Shown here: positions 1 through 7,604 of the stretch, piece by piece
Position numbering within the stretch: the stretch's first letter is position 1
Layout: each line of letters opens with the position of its first letter
Assembly: GCA_024275815.1 (NCBI GenBank)
Contig: JAJRYI010000033.1
Location: 1 to 11,568, forward strand
DNA from: Actinomycetes bacterium
GTDB taxonomy: Bacteria > Actinomycetota > Acidimicrobiia > Spongiisociales > UBA5794
Direction of reading: 5' to 3'
Length of the DNA: 11,568 bases
Notes under the pieces: model-generated
The model's input: only the letters and a program-made list of their open reading frames with translations
Told to the model about the DNA's origin: nothing
The model's database searches: none
Program-made: the position numbers and the translations under genes

Positions 1-1214
1 AGGGCGATGGGGCCCTCGTCGGTGGCCATGACCTTGTCCCAGGACTTCTCGTCGTAGGTGTCGATCTCGACGAAGAGGAACCGGGCCTGCTCCCCCACCT
101 CGGGGAGCAGCTTCGTGCGTTCCTTGATGAGCGGAACGAGCTGTACGAACCGGTCACGCTCGTCCTCGCCGAGGGTGCGGCCCACGGCGTCTTCGACGAT
201 CGGGAGGGTGAGTGCAGCGAACTCGTCGTCTGGCATCTCGCGGATGTAGACACCGTTCATCCACTCGAGCTTCTTGTGGTCGAACACCGCAGGGTTCTTC
301 GAAACGCTCGCCAGGTCGAAACGTTGGACCATCTCGTCGAGGGCGACGATCGTCTCGTCGTCTCCGACGTTCCATCCGAGCAATGCGAGGTAGTTGTTCA
401 TCGCCTCAGGCAGGTACCCGGCGTCGCGGTACGCGGCCATGGCGGTGTCACCGTGACGCTTGGAGAGCTTCTTGCCGTCTGGCCCGAATAGGAGGGATAG
501 GTGGGCGTACGTGGCGGGCTCGGCACCCATCGCCTGGGTCAGGAGGATGTGTTTCGGGGTCGAGGACAACAGGTCCTCACCGCGGATCACGTGGGTGATC
601 TCGTAGTCGACGTCGTCGACGGTCGACGCCAGGTGGTAGGTCGGTGTGCCGTCGGAGCGCAGGATCACGAAGTCGTCGACCTGGGCGTGGTCGAATCGCA
701 TATCACCGCGCACCACATCGATGAACGAGGTCTCACCGGGTCGCGGGACCCTGAAACGGATCACTGCCGTCTCTCCATCTGCAAGACGCTTCGAGATCTC
801 CTCGTGTGGAGGTTCGAGACTTCCGTCATAGGCCGGCGAGGTTCCCCCATCACGGGCCTGTTGCTTGAAGCCGTTGAGCTGTTCGGGTGTTGCAAGCGAG
901 TAGTAGGCGCGCCCTTCACGTACGAGCTGGTGAGCGACCTCACGGTATCGGTCGTACCGGTCCGACTGGCGGTACGTACCGTGCGGCCCACCGACGACGA
1001 TCCCCTAGTCCCAATCAAGTCCGAGCCACCCCAGGTGCTCGAGGATGTCTTCCTGGAACTCCCCGGTGCTACGGGCCTTGTCCGTGTCATCGGAACGCAG
1101 GACGAACACACCACCGTTGTGGCGGGCGAAGAGGTAGTTGTACAGCGCAGTCCTTGCGGCACCCACATGGAGGTACCCCGTTGGTGATGGGGCGAACCGG
1201 ACCCGGACGCTCAC
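1..1214 (-). CDS. gltX: Glutamyl-tRNA synthetase, 3' end cut by window edge and interrupted by an in-frame TAG
   Basis: This cytoplasmic class I aminoacyl-tRNA synthetase joins glutamate to tRNA(Glu), and to tRNA(Gln) in organisms that use GatCAB. The start is GTG at 1214, giving VSVRVRFAPSPTG. It overlaps the TGA of the upstream FAH gene in a 4-base GTGA, so translation is probably coupled. The HIGH-type motif is H16-V17-G18, and the KMSKS-type motif is KLSKR at about residues 249-253. The family blocks GGPHGTYRQSDR and VIRGEDLLSSTPKH lie between them. Codon 70 is TAG where the family almost always has Glu (DWD-E-G), yet the same frame stays open from 1004 down to the window edge, so only one base appears changed. 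About 404 codons are present; the anticodon-binding C-terminus lies outside. Residue 42 is Asp, in the place of the Glu of the usual RIEDTD block. Identity is very sure. Whether the gene is intact is not. Confidence 0.93.
1005..1007 (-). other. In-frame TAG at codon 70 of gltX
   Basis: The codon between LGLDWD and GIVVGGPHG reads TAG. The frame is unbroken on both sides (all codons begin at the same phase, from the GTG at 1214 to the KLSKR block near 460), so this is a substitution, not a frameshift. Homologues usually have Glu here, and GAG to TAG is one transversion. If it is real, the product would be a 69-residue fragment lacking most of the catalytic domain. Confidence 0.9.
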
Positions 1215-1975
1215 GCGTTCACCACGGGGTTCATGAGGACGCCGATTCCCTCGATCTCGACTTCGACGCGGTCGCCGTCTCGGATGGGACCGACCCCGGC
1301 GGGTGTCCCGGTGAGGATCACGTCGCCCGGCAGCAGGGTCATGACCCTCGAGATGAAGGAGACGAGCTCTGCAACACCGAACACGAGGTCGCTCGTGTGG
1401 CCGTCCTGGCGGATCTGACCGTTGACGGTGGCGGTGATGGAGTGCGACTCGGCTGGATCGAACTCGGTGTCGATCGCCGGACCGAGTGGGAGGAAGGAAT
1501 CGAACCCCTTGGCTCTCGTCCACTGCCCGTCGGAACGTTGCAGGTCCCGTGCCGTGACGTCGTTGGCTGCGGTGTAGCCGAGAACGTTGGCAAGCACATC
1601 TTGGGGCGCAACGTTGCGGGTCACCTTGCCCATCACCACGGCGAGTTCCGCCTCATGATGAACCTCACTCGACTCGGGGGGGAGCTTGATGGGTGCGAGT
1701 GGTCCGATCACGGTGGTCGGGGGCTTCAGGAACAGGATCGGTGTCTCCGGGACGTCCGAGTCCATCTCCGCGGCGTGGTCTGCGTAGTTCTTCCCGACCG
1801 CAACGACCTTCGTCGGGATCACCGGCGAAAGCAGCTTCACCTCCGTGATCGGAAGAACCGTCTCGGACCGCTCCCATTGGAAGAACGGCGAGCCGTGATA
1901 CAGCCGGATACCGTCGGGCTCGACGGCGCCGTAGGTGATGTCGTCGGCTTCGGCATCGATACGTACGATCTTCAT
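1211..1975 (-). CDS. Fumarylacetoacetate hydrolase (FAH) family protein
   Basis: A 254-residue metal-dependent enzyme of the FAH superfamily, whose members hydrolyse, isomerise or decarboxylate acylpyruvates and related 2-oxo/enol acids. The usual layout is visible: a short N-terminal region, then KVVAVGKNYADH (about 56-67), the metal-binding acids E108 and E110 in VHHEAEL, D139 in AANDVTARD, K156 in RAKGFDSF, and the closing LLPGDVILTGTPAGVGP (about 214-230). The ATG at 1975 lies 12 bases after the thioesterase stop, with a weak GAGG upstream. Its TGA overlaps the gltX start. The M. tuberculosis gene next to gltX (Rv2993c) belongs to the same family and is annotated as a 2-hydroxyhepta-2,4-diene-1,7-dioate isomerase, but the true substrate cannot be read from the sequence. 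Acylpyruvase or oxaloacetate decarboxylase activity is equally possible. Confidence 0.9.
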   Translation of the reverse strand: MKIVRIDAEADDITYGAVEPDGIRLYHGSPFFQWERSETVLPITEVKLLSPVIPTKVVAVGKNYADHAAEMDSDVPETPILFLKPPTTVIGPLAPIKLPPESSEVHHEAELAVVMGKVTRNVAPQDVLANVLGYTAANDVTARDLQRSDGQWTRAKGFDSFLPLGPAIDTEFDPAESHSITATVNGQIRQDGHTSDLVFGVAELVSFISRVMTLLPGDVILTGTPAGVGPIRDGDRVEVEIEGIGVLMNPVVNA

Positions 1976-1987
1976 GGTGCCTCGCGA

Positions 1988-2527
1988 TCAGGGGTAGTAG
2001 TCGGCAGAACGGTAGGACCCGAAGCGTTCCAGTTGTTCCTCGGTGAATCCGTCGAACACCTTCTGGTAGTGGTCGGCGCCGATCACGACGAACAACGCTG
2101 AGCTCTCGACGATGATGTGGCCGTTGACCGCCATCGTTCCCTCTGCCCACATCTTGTTGCCATCGATACGAGACATCCACGCCTCACCGTTGACGGTCAC
2201 CCCCATGGGGACGGGCGCGATGAAGCTCGTGTCGAGCCTCGCCGTGACCCCCGGTGTCCCATAGGCCACCGGAACGTATCCGAGGACGTCATCCATGAAC
2301 GCGGTGATGGCGCCTCCATGGACCGTGCCGGGGCCACCCTCGAACCTGGGGGCGAACTCGAGATCCGTGACAACGCTGCTGCCTTCGAGGCGCGGCACGA
2401 TGCCAAGACCCTGTTCTGCTTCGGGACCGCATCCCCAGCAGTACGGCGTGTGCGTACCGACGAGTTCCTTAATCTTCGGCTCGAACTCGAGCCGTTCGCC
2501 GGTGATGTAGCGGTAGCGTTCACTCAT
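1988..2527 (-). CDS. PaaI-like hotdog-fold thioesterase
   Basis: A 179-residue single hotdog-domain protein, probably hydrolysing an acyl-CoA thioester in the cytoplasm. The clearest marks are the N-terminal CWGCGPEAEQGLGI block (about 30-43), common in one group of actinobacterial PaaI-like proteins, and the hotdog helix segment GGPGTVHGGAITAFMDDVLG (about 64-83), where the HGG turn and the acidic residue nearby are the usual catalytic area. A beta-strand-rich C-terminal half follows. The ATG at 2527 lies 15 bases after the ilvE stop with only a poor Shine-Dalgarno match, so it probably relies on translation from ilvE. It shares the reading frame of ilvE, with no other stop between them. Its substrate is unknown. 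Sitting between ilvE and a FAH-family gene suggests a role in removing a branched-chain or oxo-acid CoA ester, but that is inference. Confidence 0.85.
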   Translation of the reverse strand: MSERYRYITGERLEFEPKIKELVGTHTPYCWGCGPEAEQGLGIVPRLEGSSVVTDLEFAPRFEGGPGTVHGGAITAFMDDVLGYVPVAYGTPGVTARLDTSFIAPVPMGVTVNGEAWMSRIDGNKMWAEGTMAVNGHIIVESSALFVVIGADHYQKVFDGFTEEQLERFGSYRSADYYP

Positions 2528-2542
2528 GGAACACCCGGACGT

Positions 2543-3457
2543 CTAGGCGTACTCGAGCCACTCGGGGTGAAGGTCGAGTTGCCCGTGTGCGGTTCCCATG
2601 TAGAGCTCCTGAGCACGTCTGGTGATCGGTCCGGGCTTCCCGTCACCGATGGGCCGGTCGTCCACCTCGCGTATCGGTGTCACCTCCGCCGCGGTTCCGG
2701 TGAAGAAGACCTCGTCCGCGTAGTACAGGTCGGTGCGGGTGATCGAGGTCTCCTTGATGGCGTGCCCATCCTCTTCGAGCAACAGCCTGACGGACTCGCG
2801 TGTGATCCCGTCGAGGGCACCCGATGCCGTCGGTGGCGTGTGGACCACTCCCTTTCGCACGACGAAGATGTTCTCCCCGGAGCCCTCAGCGACCAGTCCG
2901 TTCTCGTTGAGGAGGATCGCCTCGTCGTAGCCCGCATTGACTGCGGCAGTCTTGGCGAGAGCCGAGTTGATGTAGCCACCGGTGCCCTTGGCATCCGGCA
3001 TGAAGGAGTTGTGTCCGATCCGACGCCACGACGAAACAGCGACGCGTATGCCGTTCTTCATGCCTTCCTCACCGAGGTATGCGCCCCACTCCCACGCAGC
3101 GATCGCCAGGTGCACGTTGGCCCCCGCAGGGTTCAGACCGATGGACCCGGTCCCGAAAAAGGTGATCGGACGGATGTACCCGGAGTCCAGGCCGTTGACC
3201 CGCATCACCTCCTTGCACACCTCGACGATCTCCTCGACGGAGTACTCGAAGGGGATGCCGAGTGCCTTCGTAGAGCGGCGAAGCCGGTCGATGTGGTCGG
3301 TGAGACGGAAGATCGCAGGACCCTTGTCCGTCTTGTAGGCCCGGATGCCCTCGAAGGCGCCCGTTCCGTAGTGGATCCCGTGAGACAGTACGTGGACCTG
3401 CGCGTCATCCCACTTGACGAGCTCGCCGTCCATCCAGATGTATTCGGTAGCTTCCAT
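2543..3457 (-). CDS. ilvE: Branched-chain amino acid aminotransferase
   Basis: A 304-residue fold-type IV pyridoxal-phosphate aminotransferase that carries out the last, reversible step in making valine, leucine and isoleucine, with glutamate as amino donor. The catalytic Schiff-base lysine is K157 in MPDAKGTGGYINSALAK. E191 in VAEGSGENIF is the residue expected to contact the cofactor pyridine nitrogen, and FFTGTAAEV (about 251-259) forms the phosphate-binding loop. HGIHYGTGAFEGIRAY (26-41) is the usual family N-terminal block. Length and ends fit the IlvE type rather than D-amino acid transaminase or aminodeoxychorismate lyase. The ATG at 3457 is 48 bases after the peptidase stop, with no clear Shine-Dalgarno. 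It ends in TAG at a natural C-terminus, 15 bases before the thioesterase. Within the operon it is the anabolic gene that best matches serA nearby. Confidence 0.95.
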   Translation of the reverse strand: MEATEYIWMDGELVKWDDAQVHVLSHGIHYGTGAFEGIRAYKTDKGPAIFRLTDHIDRLRRSTKALGIPFEYSVEEIVEVCKEVMRVNGLDSGYIRPITFFGTGSIGLNPAGANVHLAIAAWEWGAYLGEEGMKNGIRVAVSSWRRIGHNSFMPDAKGTGGYINSALAKTAAVNAGYDEAILLNENGLVAEGSGENIFVVRKGVVHTPPTASGALDGITRESVRLLLEEDGHAIKETSITRTDLYYADEVFFTGTAAEVTPIREVDDRPIGDGKPGPITRRAQELYMGTAHGQLDLHPEWLEYA

Positions 3458-3505
3458 GTCGGATAGTTTGGCAGGTTGGCGCAGGCTGTGGTCCGAGAAC
3501 CGCCG

Positions 3506-5428
3506 TCACCCAGCGGGTGTCAGATGCTCACCATGCCATGCAAGGATCGCTTCGAAGCGTTCCACGCGATGCTTTGGTGTGCCGTTCCTCGACAGTTCGT
3601 GACCCTCACCGGATGGGAACAGCAGCAGTTCCGTCTCGACCCCCTGCTTGTACAGGAGTGAGAAGAGTTGCTGCCCCTGCTCGATCGGGCAGCGGTAGTC
3701 CGTCTCGGAGTGGATCACCAGCGTCGGTGTGACGATGCTGTGTGCCCTGGCGAGGGCACTCGCCCGCCACATCTCGTCGACCCCGTCGGGCATGTCCGTC
3801 TCGAGGTACAGCCTGATGAAGAACGGGATGTCGGAGGTTCCCGCCATCGACACCCAGTTGTAGACACCGCGCTCGGCAACACCCGAGCGGTACGACTGAT
3901 CCATCGAGGTGATCATCACGGTGGACAGACCCCCGTAGGAGCCGCCCATGATCCCCTTGTTCTAGACGTCGAGGCGCGAGAACCGTTCCGACGCAGCCAA
4001 CGGTGCAGCCATGAGATCCGCCATGTCGGGAGGCATCTCCTCGCTCCAGCGCCCACAGGGTGCCGAAACATGGTCGTACCCGTAGCCGGACGAGCCACGC
4101 GGGTTGATCGCGACGACGCCGTATCCGGCTGCTGCGTACACCTGGAACTCGTCGAAGAACCCCCATCCGTACTGTGTTGCTGGGCCACCGTGGATGTTGA
4201 GCAGCAGGGGAACCGACTCGTCGCCGGGAGGCAGATACACCCAGCCATGGATCTCATGGCCGTCTGAGTCGAACGTGAACTCTTCAGGTTCGATGAGGTC
4301 GGTCCCATCGATGAACGATTCGTTGAGCGAGGTGAGCACTGTCTCGGTCTCGCCGTCCCACCGTATGACCTCGCCGGGGCTCGTCGGCGACGTCGCGGTG
4401 AACACCGCCATCGATCCATCGTTCGACGGGCACCAGCCGGTGATCAGACGGTTCCCCCCGACCACGTCCGTTGGGACTCCGTCGGACCCGATCGACACGA
4501 CGCGGTAGGCGCCCCGATCCTCCATCACACACATGATGGTGCCGTCACTGAGGAACTGCGGGGAGGCGAGCGCACTCGGCGGGTGTTGCGGGTTGATGTT
4601 GCGATCGAGATCGGTGACCTGGTCGAGCGCACCATCCCAGGTCACGCGGTGGATCTGGGAAGGTCGCAGCGTGGCCCGTTCGGTGACCGTGCCGAGCGCG
4701 TAGAGGGTGCCGGCGGGTGCGAAACCGGACCACGACCAGGAACCCTTCGGAGTCACCGCGTGTGCTTCTCCACCAGTAGCCGGAATCGTGAACACCTGGT
4801 TGAGCGGGTTGACCCAACGGTCCTCCCCCGTCGCAGAGAGGTACGTGAGCACCGACCCGTCCGGGCTCCAACGCACCGACGTCTCTGAACAGTCCCCCGA
4901 AGTGATCTGGAAGGACTCGTGTGTGGTCGCGTCGATGATCCAGACGTGGGACCGCCTGTCGTAGGTCCAACCCTTGTTGTCGTAGCGGAATGATGGATGC
5001 CCGATCCTGCGGGGGCGACGTTGCCTTTCGTCGTCGTCATCGATACCGTCGACGTACTCCCCGGCCACCACCGCGATCTTCGTGCCGTCGGGAGACCAGG
5101 CGATCTCCGATACCCCCAGTTCGAAGTCGGTGATCGTCTCTGCCTCTCCCCCATCGAGAGGTATCAGGGCGAGTTGCGCCTTGGCGTCGTCCTGTGGGCC
5201 CTTGCGCAGGAAGGCGAGTGTTCTGCCGTCCGGAGACCACCTCGGGTTGGAGTCGGCGCGCCCGGCGGTCAGTGGCCTGGCGTTCGTGCCGTCCCAGAGC
5301 CACAGTTGTCTGACGTACTCGTCTGCATCGAGGTCCAACTGTGTAACGATGAACACGACCCGCTCACCGTCGGGATGGAGGTAGGCGTCCGACGGTACAC
5401 GGAAGTCGCCAAGCTGGTCCGGACGCAT
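3506..5428 (-). CDS. S9-family prolyl oligopeptidase-like serine peptidase, interrupted by an in-frame TAG
   Basis: The frame encodes 640 residues if the internal TAG is read through, the usual size for S9 acylaminoacyl-peptidase/DPP-type enzymes, which cleave short peptides. Residues 1 to about 375 form a beta-propeller with TolB/WD-like repeats (WSPDG at 64-68, 111-115 and 187-191). The alpha/beta-hydrolase domain follows, with NIHGGPATQYGW as oxyanion region and NPRGSSGYG. The triad is S497 in GGSYGG, D577 in HSETDYRCP and H610 in GEGHEL. The TAG is codon 489, eight residues before the catalytic serine, so a terminated product would be a propeller plus half a hydrolase with no triad. The start at 5428 is chosen over one 40 codons upstream because AAGGAG sits 6 bases before it. 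No signal peptide is seen, so it is probably cytoplasmic. It is the first gene of the operon running to gltX. Confidence 0.88.
3962..3964 (-). other. In-frame TAG at codon 489 of the S9 peptidase
   Basis: TAG falls between SRLDV and NKGIMGGSYGG. The downstream segment (3506-3961) is in the same phase and carries all three catalytic residues, so there is no frameshift. Homologues are variable at this position, so the original codon could have been GAG, TCG, CAG, AAG or another codon one base from TAG. The alternative reading, two separate genes, is unlikely: the second piece would start inside the nucleophile elbow. Confidence 0.88.
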
Positions 5429-5434
5429 GAAGTA

Positions 5435-5440
5435 CTCCTT
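5435..5440 (-). promoter_or_regulatory. Shine-Dalgarno of the S9 peptidase gene
   Basis: AAGGAG on the minus strand, 6 bases before the ATG at 5428. It is the best ribosome site in the window and fixes the peptidase start there rather than at the upstream in-frame ATG at 5548, which would also overlap pgpA. Confidence 0.8.
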
Positions 5441-5468
5441 GGAGATGCCAGATGTCAGGTACCAGACA

Positions 5469-5474
5469 ACAGTA
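5469..5474 (-). promoter_or_regulatory. Possible -10 box for the S9 peptidase-to-gltX operon
   Basis: TACTGT on the minus strand fits the TANNNT pattern and would give a leader of about 30-35 bases containing the AAGGAG site. There is no -35 box at good spacing (a TTGGCA lies too close, 13 bases upstream), so this is a weak call. Confidence 0.35.
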
Positions 5475-5530
5475 CCGACCTGTCCGATGCCAAGCGCCCG
5501 GTATTGAGCGTCTGGCGTAAGATGCCTGTC

Positions 5531-5536
5531 TACTGT
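5531..5536 (+). promoter_or_regulatory. Leaderless-type -10 box of pgpA
   Basis: TACTGT (TANNNT) lies exactly at -12 to -7 from the ATG at 5543, with no Shine-Dalgarno between them. This is the spacing expected when transcription starts at the A of the start codon, as is common in actinobacteria. It supports the 5543 start over the in-frame ATG at 5522. Confidence 0.55.
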
Positions 5537-5542
5537 CTCCCC

Positions 5543-5992
5543 ATGCACAGAATCATCGCCTCAGGGTTCGGCGTCGGCCTCATCCCATCGAAACTCTGGG
5601 GGTCGGACAACGGTGCCGGAACCTTCGGTGCAGTTCTCGCCGCCGGTCTCAGCCTCTTCATGTGGGGATGGCCGTGGTGGGCACACATTGGAGTCTTCGT
5701 CGTGTTCCTCGCGCTCTCACTGTGGTCTTCTCGCCCCTTCGCCGACGACCACGCCGACCCCGGGTGGATCGTCATCGACGAGATGGCCGGGACGTTCGTC
5801 GCGGTGATCGGCCTCGCCGGCTGGCCATGGCTCGTCGCCGTCGTCGTGGCCCGACTCGGCGACATCTTCAAGGTTCTCCCCGGTGTGCCCCAAGCCGAAG
5901 AGCTTCCCGGAGCCGTCGGAGTCACGATGGACGACGTCATCGCAGGCCTCTACGGCCTCGCCGCCGGCTGGATCATCTATCTGATGATGTGA
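5543..5992 (+). CDS. pgpA: Phosphatidylglycerophosphatase A family protein
   Basis: A 149-residue integral membrane protein of the PgpA family, which removes the phosphate from phosphatidylglycerophosphate to give phosphatidylglycerol. The N-terminal GFGVGLIP, the metal-binding DPGWIVIDEMAG (D72, D79, E80), RLGDIFK (D107, K110) and GVTMDDVIAGLYG (D130, D131) are all in the usual order. Membrane segments are seen near residues 26-40, 44-62, 83-103 and 133-148. The KPWP-type motif after the GDI block is changed to KVLPGVP, a small departure. It stands alone on the plus strand, divergent from the peptidase and convergent with serA, so it probably has its own promoter. A longer start at 5522 (seven extra residues) is possible but would remove the well-placed -10 box. 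Confidence 0.9.
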   Translation: MHRIIASGFGVGLIPSKLWGSDNGAGTFGAVLAAGLSLFMWGWPWWAHIGVFVVFLALSLWSSRPFADDHADPGWIVIDEMAGTFVAVIGLAGWPWLVAVVVARLGDIFKVLPGVPQAEELPGAVGVTMDDVIAGLYGLAAGWIIYLMM

Positions 5993-5993
5993 G

Positions 5994-6010
5994 CCGTCGG
6001 CTGTCGACGG
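5994..6010. terminator. Possible two-way terminator hairpin between pgpA and serA
   Basis: A perfect 6-bp inverted repeat, CCGTCG and CGACGG, with a 5-base loop fills most of the 23-bp gap between the two converging stops. Neither side has a good T tract, so its strength is doubtful. Position is the main support. Confidence 0.4.
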
Positions 6011-6015
6011 GTCGT

Positions 6016-7599
6016 TCAACCGAGTTCGACGTAGCGGGCTGCGTTGATGCCTTCGAGCTCGAGGAGACCGTCGATGCTCTCTTGGGGGAACGACACGTCG
6101 AGGGCGATGCCCATCATCGCCGCCGAACCATCCGGGCCACGGCCGACGATCATGTCCGAGATGTTGCAGCCGATGTCACCGAGGAACGTCCCGACACGTC
6201 CGATGCACCCCGGTACGTCATCGTTGCGAACGAGAAGGAGATGCTCGGCGATCGGCACTTCGATCGCGTAGCCGTCGATACCGACGAGGACGGCGCCCTT
6301 GCGCTCCATCACCGTTCCGGCAACCGTGCGGTGTTTCCCCCCGACGTCCCCACTGAGGCGGATCATCGACTGGTAGTCGACGACGTCGTGGTCGGATACT
6401 TCCACGACGGATAGGCCTCTCGACTCGGCGAGTTGCGGTGCGTTGACGTAGGACACGGGAACGTCACACGCATCGGCGAGGATTCCTTTGAGCGCCGAGA
6501 GGGATATCGGCTTGACCGGCTCCTCTGACAACTCCCCGCGCACGGTCACGGTCAGTTCGTCGGGAAGACGCTTGGCAAGCGCTATGAAGATCTTTCCGAG
6601 CTGTTCTGCAAGGTGGATGAACGGTTTGAGGTCTGGAGAGGCGGGCGGTCCAAGGTCCAGGTTCACCGCGCTGAGCACCATCTCCCCGGCAAGTGCCTCG
6701 CCGACGGACTCGGCAACGGCGATACCGGCCTTGTCCTGGGCCTCCCTGGTACTCGCACCGAGGTGCGGTGTCACGGTGACCTCGGAGATTCCAAAGAGGG
6801 GGCTGTCCGTCGACGGTTCGGTATCGAAGACATCGATCGCAGCACCGGCGACCTTGCCGGAACGGATCGCCTCTGCCAGATCAGCCTCGGAAACGATCCC
6901 GCCACGGGCAACGTTGACGATGCGCACCCCGTCCTTCATCTTGGCGATCGATGCAGCATCGATCAGGTTCTGCGTCTGGGGTGTCTTGGGGAGGTGGATC
7001 GTGATGATGTCGGCAACGGCGAAGAGCTCGTCGAGCGTGAGCATCTCGACACCGAGACGGCGGGCACGGTCGGCCGAGACGTAAGGATCGAACGCCACGA
7101 CGGCCATGTCGAACGCCGCTGCCCGCTGTGCAACGAACGTGCCGATCTTTCCCAGTCCCAGGACACCGAGCGTCTTGCCTGCGAGTTCGACGCCCTGGAA
7201 GAGCTTGCGATCCCATCGCCCCTCACGCAGTGATCGGTCGGCAGCCGCGACGTGGCGGGCCTGGGCGAGGATCAGCGCCATCGTGTGCTCGGCCGCCGAG
7301 ATAGCGTTCGCATCTGGGGCGTTGACGACCATGACGCCGTGGCGTGTGGCAGCATCGACGTCGATGTTGTCGACACCGATACCTGCTCTGCCGATCACCG
7401 CGAGGTTCGGTGCAGCGGTGATCATCTCCTCATCGACCGTGGTTGCCGAGCGCACGATGAGAGCAGAGGCATCTGCCAGCTCCGCGATCGTGCGCTCGAT
7501 GGGCTCACCAACGGTGATGACGACGTCACAGGTGGTTTCAAGGGCTGTGATCCCCGCTTGTGCGATCTGCTCTGCAACGACGACTTTGTGGCGACCCAT
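6016..7599 (-). CDS. serA: D-3-phosphoglycerate dehydrogenase
   Basis: A 527-residue enzyme that oxidises 3-phosphoglycerate to 3-phosphohydroxypyruvate with NAD+, the first step of serine synthesis. The N-terminal substrate domain includes IGRAGIGVDNID (about 69-80). The Rossmann domain has GLGKIG at 148-153, and the catalytic residues are R232 (NVARGGIV), E261 (FDTEP) and H279 (TPHLGAS). An intervening (ASB) domain spans about 320-450, and a C-terminal ACT domain (about 452-527) holds the NDDVPGCIGRVG block. This is the long four-domain type found in mycobacteria, whose ACT and ASB domains mediate serine feedback inhibition, so similar control is likely. The ATG at 7599 is 11 bases after the gatB stop with AGGAG 5 bases upstream. 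It is last in the gatCAB operon. Confidence 0.97.
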   Translation of the reverse strand: MGRHKVVVAEQIAQAGITALETTCDVVITVGEPIERTIAELADASALIVRSATTVDEEMITAAPNLAVIGRAGIGVDNIDVDAATRHGVMVVNAPDANAISAAEHTMALILAQARHVAAADRSLREGRWDRKLFQGVELAGKTLGVLGLGKIGTFVAQRAAAFDMAVVAFDPYVSADRARRLGVEMLTLDELFAVADIITIHLPKTPQTQNLIDAASIAKMKDGVRIVNVARGGIVSEADLAEAIRSGKVAGAAIDVFDTEPSTDSPLFGISEVTVTPHLGASTREAQDKAGIAVAESVGEALAGEMVLSAVNLDLGPPASPDLKPFIHLAEQLGKIFIALAKRLPDELTVTVRGELSEEPVKPISLSALKGILADACDVPVSYVNAPQLAESRGLSVVEVSDHDVVDYQSMIRLSGDVGGKHRTVAGTVMERKGAVLVGIDGYAIEVPIAEHLLLVRNDDVPGCIGRVGTFLGDIGCNISDMIVGRGPDGSAAMMGIALDVSFPQESIDGLLELEGINAARYVELG

Positions 7600-7604
7600 A
7601 CTTG

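Noticed and set aside
970..981. Perfect 12-base palindrome CGGTACGTACCG, about 24 bases downstream of the gltX TAG, considered as a readthrough-promoting structure.
   Set aside because: It encodes the conserved HGTYRQSDR block, so codon choice explains it, and no longer stem extends from it.
887..2101. Long plus-strand open frame of 404 codons.
   Set aside because: It lies opposite gltX and the FAH gene and is full of Arg, Gly and His from reversed GC-rich codons, with no recognisable domain. It is a shadow frame.
2117..3466. Long plus-strand open frame of 449 codons opposite the thioesterase and ilvE.
   Set aside because: It has low-complexity shadow composition and matches no family, while the minus strand holds two complete, well-recognised enzymes.
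3458..3505. Internal promoter or leaderless start for ilvE in the 48-base gap.
   Set aside because: The only AT-rich word (AAACTA) does not match TANNNT at the right place, so there is no support beyond gap length.
3506..3949. Separate small hydrolase gene downstream of the peptidase.
   Set aside because: Its ATG would be inside the nucleophile elbow, it has no ribosome site, and it is in the same frame as the upstream part. It is the C-terminal part of one peptidase.
4997..5542. An N-terminal extension of pgpA by about 180 codons.
   Set aside because: The extension is antisense to the peptidase and has no PgpA features. The family start pattern begins at the ATG at 5543.
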